A stretch of 64,000 nt of DNA from Adiantum capillus-veneris (lineage: Eukaryota > Streptophyta > Polypodiopsida > Polypodiales > Pteridaceae). This document shows positions 20,015 to 32,838 of the stretch, piece by piece; within the stretch, counting starts at the first letter, position 1; each line of letters begins with the position of its first letter. The stretch is from the NCBI GenBank assembly GCA_014529385.2, contig CM043945.1, positions 156,432,741 to 156,496,740 on the forward strand, written 5' to 3'. The notes below the pieces were generated by a model. It saw only the letters and a program-made list of their open reading frames with translations. It ran no database searches and had not been told where the DNA came from. A program made the position numbers and the translations under genes.

Positions 20015-22667
20015 ATGGCTCCAAAAAAACAGGTTGCAAGGGTTGCTGTCTCAGTTGACTATACTTGCAATGATCTTAGGAAATGGTATTTGGACATACA
20101 TGGTATAGAGGGTGCACAATTTCATAAGGTGCATCTATTTATTGCCAAAAAGGATAATGACAGCTTGTTTGAAGATGTTGGACAAGTTGTGGAAGCATCT
20201 GTCTCTGTAGTTGATAGTCATCCAGAGGTGGAATGCATTGACATTCTAGTTCCAATGAATCTAGAATTTCAACTATCTCCAGGAGCATATGCATTGGAGC
20301 GCATGTCTAGAAACAAAGAAGAGACAATGTTTTCTCGAGGATGGAAGTTTGCAGAATCAAATCCAAATATCACAGCAGATCAACTTCAAAGCTCCATCAT
20401 TGCCACACTACAACGAAAAAAGGTGAAAGCTTCACGACCACCATCCACAAAGAAGCAAGCAAAAGTGCAGAAAGTAGAAGCTAAGCGAACTAGCTCCATT
20501 TTGGATGTAGACAAGGCATCTTTGGCATCCTCATCAACAGAGGGTTCAATGTCAAAGATGAGAATTGTGGATCCAGATGTTTTAGAAGCTGAGGCCATGA
20601 AAGGACAAGAAAAAGATACAGGTGGAATGAATAAGTACATAAATTATTTTCCTTTCCAATATAGGGAATTTGATATCCCTATTCAAAATTGTTGGCTTGC
20701 TCCTGATCACTATAATGCACGTATTATGGATAAAAAACACGCTGAAAGTGTGTTATTTGGATTTTCACGGAGTACGACCAAGCCTGCAGCATGTGCATAT
20801 TTGATGCCTGTTCGAAATGCAAAATCAAAGAAGGGGACTCCTTTGGCAGTAGAAGAGGTAGAGGAGCAAAAAATTAAAGATTATCATTATTGGATTCTTG
20901 ATGGGCAGCATTCAATCTATGCTGCAAAAGTTTTGCTTCACAATGAACAAAACAACAAAGAGATCTTTGAAAGACTGATTAGCGTGTATAAATTTAGAAA
21001 GGCTCGCATTGTTGTGAATGCTCCTCCATTTGTTGCAACTGCTATATCTGCCATTGCAAATGAGGAGGCTCAGGCATTGTATGTCAAGCAACCTTACAGC
21101 CAAATATTGAGACATTTACGGAGTCAATGGATCTTCTCAGGACGACCACCAAAGGCAGCAAGTGGAATTGCAGAGGGACATGCATCTCGTGCCGGATGGG
21201 ATGTAAGTTATTTTCTTTGTCTTTTTGATAGTGTTTAATTAACAAATCTTGCTCAATAGTTTAATTATTTCTCTATTTCTTTTCAGGGTTTTCTTCGATT
21301 GGCAAGAATGAGTGCAGCAGCAAGTTGGATTGCTAAACAGGCACACATGGTCACCTACTCTGATTTAGTTTATGATTGCTGGATAGAAATCATTGAAAAT
21401 CTAGAAGAGGAGAATAAGAAACCCCCAACAACTGTATTTAGATATCTTTGTGGCCTTGAGGAATCAGAGGTAAAGACTATTCAAGAAGAGATTAGAGATG
21501 AGAAGATTTTACTGTCAAAGAGTGCAAAGGATGGTGATGCAACTGACATGTATGATCGAATCAAGCAGTTGAAGCAAGACAAATTGATTCAAGATGCACT
21601 TCTTGAAGGCTTCAACAATTTGAATGAGTCTTCACCATGTAAAGACTGGGAGGAGGTGGTCAAAATGTATAACATCAATGATGTTGTTTATAAAACAATT
21701 TTAATGCTATGCGAGGAATGGATCAGATCTAGTTTGACGCGTGGAACAAAGAAAATGGCTTTTCCAGATGGAGCAATAAAATACATGCAATGGGCAATTC
21801 ACCTTCAAAAGGAGAAAACTGAGCCTAGAGATTTGCCATGGTCAATCTATGTGGTGAGCCTACAAATGGAAGGCAATCTCTACTTGATGCGCCACTTCAA
21901 TAATAAAGTGCCTATTGGCTTATGTGTTTTAGATATGACAAAAAACGTTGGAGGCAATTTGAAGTGGAGTGAGGAGACATTTAACAATGCTTTGGATGGG
22001 ATCTTGGCTATTGCTGGAGGGTCAACAGATCCTGGATTTGTCTTTCTTGCATTTGTGGATTTCACTAACTTCACAAAATTGCAATGTGCCTTTCACGCCA
22101 TGGGAGATAATCTGAGCTACCATTGTTGTGGTGCATTGCATCACTTTCCATCAGCTCCTTGCAAAGGAGCAATTCAATTCCTAACAGTTATTGCCTTCTT
22201 GGGACAAGGCAATGCATTTGAAGACCTGAGAAGAAGATCAGAGGAACATCCCATGCCAATTGATTGTTCTCTTCTTCAAGTAGCAGATAACGATATGTCA
22301 GATTTGCAATATTTGGAGGCCAAAAAAAGAGCTTTGGTCAAGCACTACATTCGTACATATTGTTTTGAAGACCGCAAGCTTGTTGATGTTTTTGGTGATG
22401 GCTCCTTGGTTGCACAAGAAGGAATACAACAGAAAAAAGAAGTCATCTGCTTAATTGATAGTGTGGAGGAGGCAAAAAGCATGGAGACCATGCTGCTAGA
22501 CTTTGTTAAGTCTCATGAAGATATAGAAAAATGGGCTGGACTTCAACAATCCACTTCGCAATCAGGCGACATTGTGCCTGTTACAGAGGAGTGCTCTCCA
22601 CAAAGAGAAGAAGAACAACAACAACACCATCCTCTGTCAATGGAGGACTTTTTGGAAATGGAGACAC
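20015..22667 (+). CDS. ParB-like (DGQH-motif) protein with degenerate methyltransferase-like half; two exons
   Basis: Exon 1 is 20015-21202 (396 codons, after an acceptor ending at 20009). Intron 21203-21286 is GTAAGT...TTTTCAG, phase 0. Exon 2 starts at 21287. Residues 285-310 contain WILDGQHSIYAAK (D296-G-Q-H-S), the hallmark of ParB/DGQHR-type domains that bind or cut DNA or hydrolyse nucleotides. The second half has LVDVFGDGSLVAQE (D763...G768), which resembles motif I of DNA N6/N4 methyltransferases as found fused to ParB domains in bacteria and phages. I see no DPPY motif; the nearest candidate is VDFTNF (653-658). Methylation activity is therefore doubtful. Unspliced, the frame stops at 22678 (859 aa). 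A strong donor C|GTATGT at 22668 sits ten bases before that stop and leaves phase 1, matching three downstream exons. The SR/K-rich linker (about 145-190) is probably disordered. Confidence 0.72.
21203..21286 (+). other. Intron in the ParB-like gene
   Basis: 84 bp, donor GAT|GTAAGT, acceptor TTCTTTTCAG|GGT, T-rich. Removing it joins GWD to GFLRLA in frame. It contains no core repeat, unlike the large introns and spacers of the element. Confidence 0.85.
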
Positions 22668-25262
22668 GTATGTTTTGAGTTTCTTGTGCATGTTAGTGTT
22701 TCTTGTTACTGATTTGATACTCTTAATGTTAGATTTTGCTTTATATAGTATTGATTGAGCTTGTATTTTTTATCTCAAGCATTCAAGGTTTGAATGTAAA
22801 TAGTAAATTACTTGAGTTTTTGAATGGTGGATCTGTAGACTAAAACTAAAACATTTAATACTCACAAAGACTTAATTACTTAAGAGCTTGAACTCAATAA
22901 GTTTTGGACCTTTTATCAATACCCCCTTGATATGATACATTAGATCGTAGCATGGTTAAATGGTGATGCTTCATAAATTGAACCTAGCTTAGACAGGTGC
23001 TGGAGCCTAAATTTAAACTAACCTTGCTAGAAGGGAGCTTATGTTTGGACTTTGAGAGAAATAGCATAAGTAATCAATTAGAGCATAGATTAGACATGTG
23101 GTGGTGGCCGGCCTTAGAGACCAAAATCTTAATGAGCTTGGAAAGGTATTTAAGTACTGCAATTTACTTAGTTTTAGTACTCATTAAATGCATAGCTTGA
23201 CAAAAGGTGGACCTTACATGGATCCTAATTTCAAGAGGTGTGGTAGACCTTCAAAACAAGCTCATATAGCTTGGACATGTGGTAGACCTTGCATGAAGAC
23301 TAGTTTAGACAAGTGTGGTACACCTTGTAACCAACACCCATTTGTTATATTAGCTTGGACAAGTGGTGGACCTTGCTTTTATGTTTCAATGGAGCATATT
23401 TTGGACAGGTGGTAGACCTTGTTTCTCTCCATGCTTCAATGGAGAGAAACTTTAGCTTGGACAAGTGGTGGACCTTGTTTTTATGTTTTAAAGGAGCATA
23501 TTTCGGACAAGTGGTAGACATAGTTTCTCTCCATGGTTCAATGGAACCCACCTCAGACAAGTGAAGTACCTTGAAACCAAACCCCCATAATACAACCTAC
23601 TAAATAGGTTGGAAAATTGGTGGGATATGAAACCATCCATGATAGAGCATAGTATAGGTGAAAACGTAGTGGTCCTTATATCAATTACCCATGCATAGCT
23701 TGGACAAGTGGTGGACCTTGATTCTCTCTATGTTTCAATGGATCCTATCTTGGACTAGAGATATATCTTACTTAGTTCCATGCTTCAATGGATTGTAGCT
23801 TGGATAAGGAGTGGAACTTCAAACAAAACTCCACAGCATAGCATATATTAACAATTCATGGGTTTTATAGAGATTGTCTGCCTATTTTGGAGAGTTGGTA
23901 CACCTTTATTCTCCATTCTTCAATGGATCTGAGGTTGGACAAGCGGAGCTGGAGAAGTGGTCAACCTTAAAATGAAACCTCCCATGCTACAACCCATCAT
24001 AGATCGTATATGTAGTGGACCTTGAAACTCTTTTATGTCCCTAGCTTAGAGAAGCATTGCACTCTTGATTATCTCCATACATGAAGGCAAGGTTGGACAA
24101 GTGGTGGACCTTCAAACCAGAATCTCTATGCAATAATAGGCAAGTGGTGGAGCTTGTTTTCTCCTTGTTCCAATGGAGCCTAGCTTAGACAAACAATGGA
24201 GCTTGCTTCTCTCCATGTTTCAATGGATCCTAGCTTAGAAAAGTGGTGGAGCTTTGCTTCTCTCCATGTTCCAATGGACCATAGCTTAGACAAGTGGTAG
24301 ACCTTGAAAAACACCCCTCGTATACAACATATTATGGGGTTTTCATGTTTCAATGGCTCCTAGCTTGGACAAATGGTAGAGCTTGCTTCTCTTTATGTTT
24401 CAATGGATCCAATCTTAGCCAAGGGGTGGACCTTGAAACAAGAATCCCCCCCCCCATGTACAACGTATTATGGGTTTTGAAAGCACTGGGAGAAAATAAT
24501 AGCTTTGATAAGTGGTGGACCTTGCTTCTCTCCATGCTTCAATGGAGCCGAGGTTGGACACATGTTGGAGAGAAGATGGTTGCCCATGAAATAAGACCAT
24601 GCATGCTATAATCAATCATATGTTGTACACATGGTGGACCTTGCAATTGTTTTATATGCCTAACTTGGACAAGTGGAGGACCCTTGATTACCTCCAGATA
24701 TCAACAACAAGCCAAGTTTGGACAAGTGTAGTACCACCAAACCAGAATCTATATGCTACAATAGAGTATAGGTAGGACACGCGATGAACCTTGATATCAA
24801 ACCATCCATGCTACTAGAGATGATAGGTTTCACATGTGGTGGAACCTTGTATCAATGTTCTATGTGTAGTTTTTGACTAGTGATAGACCTTGAAACTAAT
24901 CCCTCTAGGCTACAAGAAAAAAGAGATGGATGAGGAGGCTAGACTACTTTTGTTGCATCAATGCATCCCATGTTACCACATATACTATAGGGTTCTTGGA
25001 TAAGTGTTGGATCTTGTGTCAATGCTCCATGTCTAGCTTGGACAAGTGGTGGACCTTGGTTCTCTCTATGCTTCAAATGGGCAATAGATTGGAGACACAG
25101 TGGCCTTTTTTTTCCAATGATTTTATTTTTTGGAAACCTTGGAGGCACCATGTAAGAGGCACTCTAAGTCTTCCATACAATGGACCTATTGGACTATAAA
25201 ATAATGATATCTTTCTTTGATATTGTCATTATTTTATGCATAATATTTTCTTCTTTTTGCAG
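22668..25262 (+). other. Probable 2.6-kb intron filled with diverged core repeats
   Basis: The donor is GTATGT at 22668 and the acceptor TTCTTTTTGCAG ends at 25262. The interval 22900-25100 holds plus-oriented cores that are more diverged than those in arrays A and B, often joined to CTCTCCATGTTTCAATGGA. Splicing joins the ParB-like exon to the SET exon in frame. If the transcript instead ends at the 22678 stop, this is an intergenic spacer. Confidence 0.55.
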
Positions 25263-25819
25263 ACACAAAGGAGTTAAGTGATATAAAATCTAGATGTATT
25301 TCACACTATGATTGGCATGAAGATCCTTTTGGGACACCAACTTTTCCTATTCCCAAAGATGTAATTTTCCATATTAACGGTGTGGATTTTGAAGTGCGAC
25401 TTTCATGTATTGAAGGAGCTGGTTATGGGCTATTTGTGCATACTACCCTGGAAAGTGGTTTGACTATTCTAAACTATGGAGGGCATAAGTATAGATTTCA
25501 AGACTGGAAAAAGATATGCAAAATATTTCCAAGAGCTTATAAATATTCTCTTCTAGAGGATCCAAACATAGAAGAAGAGGAAGATCAATCATACATTATT
25601 GGTTGTGTAGAAGAAGGAAACGTGTCGGGCTATATAAATAGTTCTCACAGTACAAATGTCTGTCCCAACGTACGCTATACATTTGATCCAAATTTGCCAC
25701 CTTGGCATAAATGCACCTCTTCACACATCAAGTCAGAAGAATATGGCCATGTATGCATTGAGACTATTTGTCAAGTTGAAGCAGGAGAAGAGTTGTTTGC
25801 TGACTATAACTTTACTTGA
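25263..25819 (+). CDS. SET-domain exon (lysine methyltransferase-like)
   Basis: The exon opens with two bases completing a phase-1 codon and runs open from 25263 to the stop at 25817-25819, 184 codons. It shows the SET landmarks in order: GAGYGLF (cofactor loop), YINSSHSTNVCPN (equivalent of the NHSCxPN knot) and GEELFADYNF (equivalent of GEELxxDY). There is no post-SET cysteine motif. SET domains transfer methyl groups to lysines, typically on histones. There is no in-frame ATG before the domain: the run upstream is open back to the acceptor, and the first in-frame start-like codon is GTG at 25382. It therefore needs an upstream exon. Joined to the 22667 donor it gives a 1041-aa protein. The ParB-SET pairing is inferred from splice sites and phase. 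Confidence 0.72.
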
Positions 25820-26461
25820 CATTGTAAAGTATTGTACATGGATGGAAATCTCAAGTACATGCATCATTTTCATTTTTCATGGATGAAATCTCAAGTGAAT
25901 ATAACATTTGATTATTGTTTAGTTTATGCTCAACGAGAATCTAGAGTGCTCTTATGCTTTGTGTGTTGTCTAACATATTTGACTACCTTGGCCATAGAAT
26001 CTTGATTCTACTCTAGATTTGTGATAAATCTTACCAAAATTTAATCAATGTCTAGGTTGGACAAGTGGTGGGGCTTCAAACATTACTGTCTTAAACAAGT
26101 GGAGTTATCTTACTTGAATAAGTGGTGGCCTTTGAATCCAAATCTAAGCCAAATCTCTAATTATTTTCTTGTAGTCTAGGTTGGACATTTGGTGGACCTT
26201 GTATCCATGTTTCCTCAACAAGGGTGGCTTTTAGTTTTCACTTTAAGTACTCATCTTTAATAAAGTGTAGGATGGAAAATGTTGAGTTAGTAGATTGTAT
26301 TTTAGACAAGTGGTGTTTGGTGTACGAATGCTGAAAATGGTTGCAAGGATTCTAACAACGACTTTACCTTAAATAAATTTCTTACTAGGAGTTCTACATA
26401 TAAATATGGTGAATAAAATTCTAGTGGTTTTGAGATACCATTTGTGTGTGTGTTTTCTTAG
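25820..26461 (+). other. Spacer with a few core repeats and a splice acceptor
   Basis: Includes a 3' UTR-like AT-rich stretch after the SET stop, then a clear plus-oriented core near 26053 and decayed ones at about 26100-26300. It ends in the acceptor GTTTTCTTAG at 26461. Confidence 0.6.
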
Positions 26462-27660
26462 ATTCACAAACTGGGATGGATAACGCTCCTATGGTTCAGT
26501 CAACAACTATAGAATCCATAGATTCTATGGTTTCTAAAGTGCCCAAGATGGATGATATTTCTATACTAGAGTCTAGTGTTGTGCAACTTGAGCAAGCTTC
26601 CAATAATGAGAACCAAGAAATCGATGCTTCAAAAATGCAACATACATCAAAAGAGACTGAAAAGTCCACTCACGAGCTATTGCCAATTGGTACTACGTCA
26701 TGTAGCGTAGATGTTGAGAAATCCATGCTTACAATTATATTGGATTTAAATGGTCTATTGTTGAAACGTTCCCCTCAACCATCCTCACACCACAACTCAG
26801 TGCAAATGGATTCAAAAAGATATATTATACTCAGGCCAGGTTGCATCCAATTCTTGAAGACTATTTTACAAAGGTTTAATGTTGCAATTTGGTCGACAGC
26901 TACTAGGAATAATGTGTATCAAATCCTTGCAGCACTAAACAACTTAGCTGAGGATACATTGCCTTTCTTTGCAATTTGGTCGCAAGATGTTTGCTACACC
27001 GCTCAAACTCAAAAATTGTTTAGACCCGACAATCCAAACGTTGAGGCAATGTTCAAGCCTCTAGCCAAAATTGCCATGGGGTTTGAATGTGATCCACAAA
27101 GAACAGTGCTTATTGATGACTCTCCTTACAAGGGATGTATTTCACCAGCAAACAATTGCATTTTTCCACCACAATTTGATGCTGAGAAGATGGTTGACAA
27201 TATGCTCTTGGAGGAGCTACTGCCATACTTGATTCAGCTTGATGAGAGAAGGGATGTGCGTGATTTAATTGCTTCTAATCGTTATGGACAACCTATAGTG
27301 ACAAATGATAGTGAATACAAACAAATCATGGAGTATTGGAAGCAGAAAAATGATGTTTGGTCAGCTAAGGTGTTCTTTACAAGAAGAATACCACCTGCAA
27401 AAGGTGACAGAGATGAAACTATCATTGAAGATGCAAGTGACACAAGCCACCGCAATGAAATGAGAAGAGCCCAAATACAAGAGATCTTGGCAAAGGAGCG
27501 TACACCCATTGAAAGCATGAAGGCGTCACAATTGACCACTTTAGCTAGGCAATTGGGTTGTAACACAAAAGGAGTTTTGAAGGCAACCACAGCAAAGGCT
27601 TATATAAATAAGGTGAAAGCTGAGAACAATCTTCTAAGGCTGGATAGAAAGCAACCCTAA
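26462..27660 (+). CDS. FCP1/NIF-like HAD phosphatase-fold exon (copy a)
   Basis: The frame is open from the acceptor at 26461 through the ATG at 26476 to TAA at 27658-27660 (394 aa from that ATG). The HAD core shows motif I IILDLNGLLLK (nucleophile D90; the second Asp of DxD is replaced by N92), motif II AIWSTAT and motif IV VLIDDSPY (D214, D215). This resembles plant FCP1-homology proteins with a DLNG motif, so catalysis is possible but altered. The C-terminal 40 residues (LTTLARQLGCNTKG) look like a small SAP-type helix pair that could bind DNA. It may start at its own ATG after a non-coding exon, or be spliced at phase 1 to the ParB-like exon (predicted 1255 aa). A capture from a host phosphatase gene is likely. 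Confidence 0.75.
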
Positions 27661-27661
27661 G

Positions 27662-27862
27662 GTACTAGTGACATGTCATATATTCTTGATACACATGCTT
27701 GAACACTCATGTGCATGGTATCTAACAAATCTTTCTTTTTATTCCTTCTTGCAGGATCTTACAAAGGATACTACTAGATGGAGCTCAATCAATAGAGATT
27801 TTGATATTTTTGCTCAAAATAATGAAGCAGTCACCTACATTTTTTGTTTATCAATTTCTTGA
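27662..27862 (+). other. Putative 3' intron and terminal exon after the FCP1-like copy a
   Basis: A donor-like TAAG|GTACTA follows the stop, and a good acceptor (CCTTCTTGCAG) ends at 27754. The exon from 27755 would then be 3' UTR. Alternatively, an internal donor AATAAG|GTGAAAG (27613) splices in frame to 27755 and adds a 35-codon tail beginning DLTKDTTRW and ending at 27862. I cannot choose between them. Confidence 0.4.
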
Positions 27863-28640
27863 GAGACTTTATTTTAGTTTGTAATCATCAAATGAAATGA
27901 AAAGTATCCTTCTTATTAAGATTGTTGATCTTTTTCTTGTTCAAACCTTTCAATTGTGATTTATAGTTTTGTTAGCATGAGATTGTGCTTTTTTAGTTTG
28001 AAAAAAACTGTCAAAGATCCAAGTCTTTTTGGCTTTACTTAAGTTATTAATTGTGAAAGATCCAAGTTTTTTTTCTTTACTTAAGTTATTGATTGCCTAT
28101 GTAATAGTCCTTAAAACAATATCGGATGGCTTTCTTGCTCCCATGTCTCACATTGGTCTTTAGGTAAGACAAGTGGTGACCTTGAAAGTATGGTCTCATA
28201 TCTCGATCAAGTGAAGAGACATGAAGCTTAAATATCACTACTATGTATCTAGTGTTAAACTCCATCGAGACAAAGACTAGATAGCCAAATTGCAGTCGAG
28301 TTTAAGTGAAAAATCCATTTGAGCTAAGGTAAAACTTATAGTGCCTCATTTTTCTAGGATTCTACCCCATCAAGGAAGTTATAATCTAGCACAAACCAAT
28401 TAAGACTCTTTTGGAGCCTAGATAGGACAATTCGTGGAACTTATGAAACTTATTATTGAGTTAGAGTCTAGTTTAGATAAGCAAAAGATCTTCAAACCAG
28501 CACTTGGTCTTACTATTCAATATTCAAAGTCCCTTGAGGCTAACAAATTACATACCCACTTGTAACCTAACTAATGAGTAATTATATAGATCTAAGCAAG
28601 TATATATAATGAGTCTTCAAACTAATAATCCAAGGGAAGA
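27863..28640. other. Spacer, mostly without core repeats
   Basis: AT-rich spacer. It contains an imperfect direct duplication at about 28010-28095 (AAAGATCCAAGT...TTTACTTAAGTTATT) and one decayed plus-oriented core near 28165. The transcript end of the preceding exon probably lies at about 27880-27910. Confidence 0.45.
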
Positions 28641-31600
28641 GAGTAGCAAGGTCCACTACTTGTCCAAGCTCAGCTCTAGACAACATAGAAAGATGCTAGT
28701 TCTACTAATTGTCTAATTATAGGCATGGAGAAATGATAGAAGGTTGACCACTTGTCCAACCTATCATCTCTAGTAAGATGGGAGGTTTGGCCTTAAGATT
28801 CACCATGTAACCAACCTATACATCATTGTATTATGAAGAGTAAAAAAGCAAAGCTCCACCACTTGTCCAAGCTAGTTCTAAAATCCACATGGAGATAAGC
28901 AAGCTCCACCATTTGTCGAATCTCTCTTCCATTAAAACATGAAAAAACTCATCTATGTTGTACAGGGGGACTTTTTTCCAAGGTCCACCACTTGTCCAAG
29001 CTAGGATCCCTAGTAGCACGAGTGGTTTGGTCTCAAGATACACCACTTGTACACTCTATGTCATTATATTAAGAAGAACTATGTATTAAGGTCCACCACT
29101 TGTCCAACCTATAAGGTTATATCTTAAATGGTATCCTTTCTCACCACTTGAAATGCCCATGATATGTTTTACACGGGGGTTTCATTCCAAGGTCCACCAC
29201 TTGTCCAAGCTAACTCTATTCAAACATAGAGAGAAGCAAAGGTCCACCACTTGTCCAAGCTAACTCTATTCAAACATAGAGAGAAGCAAAGGTTCACCAC
29301 TTGTCAAAGCTAGGCTCCGTTGAAGTATGGAGAGAAGTAACCTCCATCATTTTTCCAAGATAGGTGCCATTCAAACATGGAAAGAATCAAGATCTACCAT
29401 GTCTCCGAGATTCTAGGCTCCATTGAAACACCCTAAAACCATGATATTTTGTACATGGGGTGTTTACATTCAAGGTCTACCACTTCTCTAACGTATTATA
29501 CCTAGTAGCATGAGTGATTTGGTCTTAAGATTCACCACTTATCCACTCTATGTCATTATATTAAGAATAACTGGGTGTTAAGGTCCACCACTTGTCCAAC
29601 CTATAAGGGTATATCTTAAATGGTATCCTTCACCACTTATCAAGGTCCATCACCACTTTTCCAACCTATAAGGTTATATCTTGAATGATATTTTTCCTCA
29701 TCACTTGTAATGTCCATGCTATGTTTTACAAAGGGGTTTTGTTCCAAGACCCACCACTTGTCCAAGCTAACTCCATTAAAACATAGAGAGAAGCAAAGGT
29801 CCACCACTTGTCCAAGATAGGCTCCATTGAAACATGGAGAGAAGGATGATCCACCATTTCTCCAAGATAGGTTCCATTGAAACATTGAGAGAAGCAATCT
29901 CCACCATGTCTCCAAGCTAGGCTCCATTGAAATACCCTAAACCCATAATTTTGTACATGAGGGGTTTACATTCAAGGTCCACCACTTGTCCAACCTATTA
30001 TCCCTAGTAGCAAGAGTGGTTTGGTCTCAAGATTCACCACTTGTACACTCTATGTCATTATATTAAGAAGAAATATGTGTTAAAGTCCACCACTTGTCCA
30101 GCCTATAAGGTTATATTTTAAATAGTATCCTTTCTCACCACTTGAAATGCCCATGATATGTTTTACATGGGGGTTTCATTCCAAGGTCCACCACTTGTCC
30201 AAGCTAACTCTATTAAAACATATAGAGAAAGAAAGGTCCACCACTTGTCCAAGCTAGGCTCATTGAAACATGGAGAGAAGGAACCTCCACTGTTTCTCCT
30301 AGATAGGCTCCATTGAAACATGGAGAGAAATAAGCTCCACCATGTCTCCAAGTTGCTAGGCTCCATTGAAATACCCAATACCCATAATTTTTTGTACATG
30401 GGGGGTTTACATTCAAGGTTCACCACTTGTCCAACCTATTATCCCTAGTAGGTTTGGTCTCATGATTCACCACTTGTCCACTCTATGTCATTATATTAAG
30501 AGGAATTAGGTGTTAAGGTCCACCACTTGTCCAACCTATAATGTTATAGCTTGAATGGTATTTTTTCTCACCACTTGTAATGCCCATGACATGATTTACA
30601 TGGGGGTTTTGTTCCAAGGTACACCACTTATCCAAGATAAATCTATTGAAACATAGAGAGAAACAAAGGTCCACCACTTTTCCAAGCTAGGCTGCATTGA
30701 AACATGGACCTTAATACCAAATTATTTCTAGTAGCATGAGTGATATTTTGTACATGGGGCGTTTACATTCAAGGTCCACCACTTGTCCAACCTATTTCCC
30801 TAGTAGGTTTGGTCCCAATTTCACCACTTATCCACTCTATGTCATTATATTAAGAATAATTGGGTGTTAAGGTCCACCACTTGTCCAACCTATAAGGTTA
30901 TATATTGAATGGTATTTTTTCTCACCACTTGTAATGCCCATGATATGTTTTACATGGGGTTTTTGTTCCAAGGTCCACCACTTTTCCAAGATAACTCTAT
31001 TTAAACATAGAGAGAAACAAAGGTCCACCACTTGTCCAAGCTAGGCTCCATTGAAACATGGAGAGAATGATGCTGCACCATTTATCCAAGATAGGCTGCA
31101 TTGAAACATGGAGAGAAGCAAGCTTTACCATGTTTCCAAGCTAGGATCCATTGAAACACTCTAGGGGGTTTTATTTCAAGGCCCACCACTTGTTTAACCT
31201 ATTATCCCTAGTAGCATGAGTGGTTTGGTTTCAAGATTCACCACTTGTACACTCTATGTCATTATATTGTGTTAAAGTCCACCACTTGTCCAACCTATAA
31301 GGTTATATCTTAAATGGTATCCTTTCTCGCCACTTGAAATGCCCATGATATGTTTTACATGGGAGTTTCATTCCAAGATCCACCACTTGTCCAAGCTAAC
31401 CATATTCAAACATAGAGAGAAACAAAGGTCCACGACTTGTCCAAGCTAGGCTCCATTGAAACATGGAGAGAAGGAACCTCCACCATTTCTCCTAGATAGG
31501 CTCCATTAAAACATGGAGAGAAGTAAGTTCCACCATGTCTCCAAGATGCTAGGCTCCATTGAAATACGCAAAACCCATGATATTTTGTACATGGGTGATT

Positions 31601-32470
31601 TACATTCAAGGTCAACCATTTCTCCAACCTATTATCCCTAGTAGGTTTGGTCTCACAATTCACCACTTTTCCACTATATGTCATTATAATAAGAGGAATT
31701 GGGTGCTAAGGTCCACCACTTGTCCAGCCTATAAGGTTATACCTTGAATGGTATTTTTTCTCACCACTTGTAATGCCCATGACATGCTTTACATGGGGGT
31801 TTTGTTCCAAGGTTCACCACTTGTCCAAGAAAATTCTATTGAAACATAGAGAGAAACAAAGGTCCACCACTTTTCCAAGCTAGGCTCCATTGAAACATGG
31901 ACCTTAATACCAAATTATTCCTAGTAGCATGAGTAATATTTTGTACATGGGGGTTTGCATTCAAGGTCCACCACTTGTCCAACGTACTTTTCCTAGTAGG
32001 TTTGGTCGCAAGATTCACCACTTGTCCACTCTATGTCATTATATTAATAATAATTGGGTGTTAAGGTCCACCACTTTTCCAACCTATAAGGTTATATATT
32101 GAATGGTATTTTTTCTCACCACTTGTAATGTCCATGATATGTTTTACATGGGGATTTTGTTCCAAGGTCCACCACTTGTCCAAGCTAGATCTGTTCAAAC
32201 ATAGAGAGAAACAAACATGCACCACTTGTCCAAGGTAGGCTCCATTGAAACATGGAGAGAATGATGCTCCACCATTTATCCAAGATAGACTCCATTGAAA
32301 CATGGAGAGAAGTAAGCTCCACCATGTTTCCAAGATGCTAGAGTCCATTGAAATACCCAAAACCCCTGATACTTTGTACATGGGGGGTTTACATTCAAGG
32401 TCCACCACTTGTCCAACCTATTATCCCTAGTAGCATGAGTGGCTTGGTCTCAGGATTCACCACTTGTCCA
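28641..32470 (-). repeat. Core-repeat array C, minus orientation
   Basis: Cores read AAGGTCCACCACTTGTCCAA on the plus strand. The composite unit is the same as in array B but inverted, with CCAACCTATAAGGTTATAT marking unit starts near 29107, 29600, 30103, 30530, 30890, 31290, 31726 and 32083 (about 360-440 bp apart). As an inverted partner of array B it flanks the plus-strand genes, so long hairpin transcripts are possible. Apparent ORFs are repeat translations. Confidence 0.88.
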
Positions 32471-32838
32471 CTCTATATCATTATATTAAGAAAAATTGGG
32501 TTTCCATATCTAAATGGATCTTTGCTTGGATAAGTGGTAGACCTTGAGACCTAAATACCCATTCTACACTAGAGCATTGGTTAAGCCTTATACACTTCAA
32601 GCATACCTTTAACAACAAGTAGTAGTTATTAGTTGACTTAAGTCTAGTTGAACTCCATGGTATTGAGACTAAGAGAGAGTGTAGCATAAAAAAGAGTCAG
32701 GATTTTAATTTGACTTTCTTTCTATTAATGAGTAGATCATAGATGGATTTTGGTATCTAATAAAACCTTAGGGTAGACAATGTAAAAATCATGTCTATTG
32801 TTGTGTTTGCATTAAGTGTTCTTGTTCTTTAATTTCAG
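32471..32838. other. Unique spacer upstream of the second FCP1-like exon
   Basis: Contains one plus-oriented decayed core near 32526 and otherwise unique AT-rich sequence. It ends in the acceptor TCTTTAATTTCAG at 32838. Confidence 0.5.
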
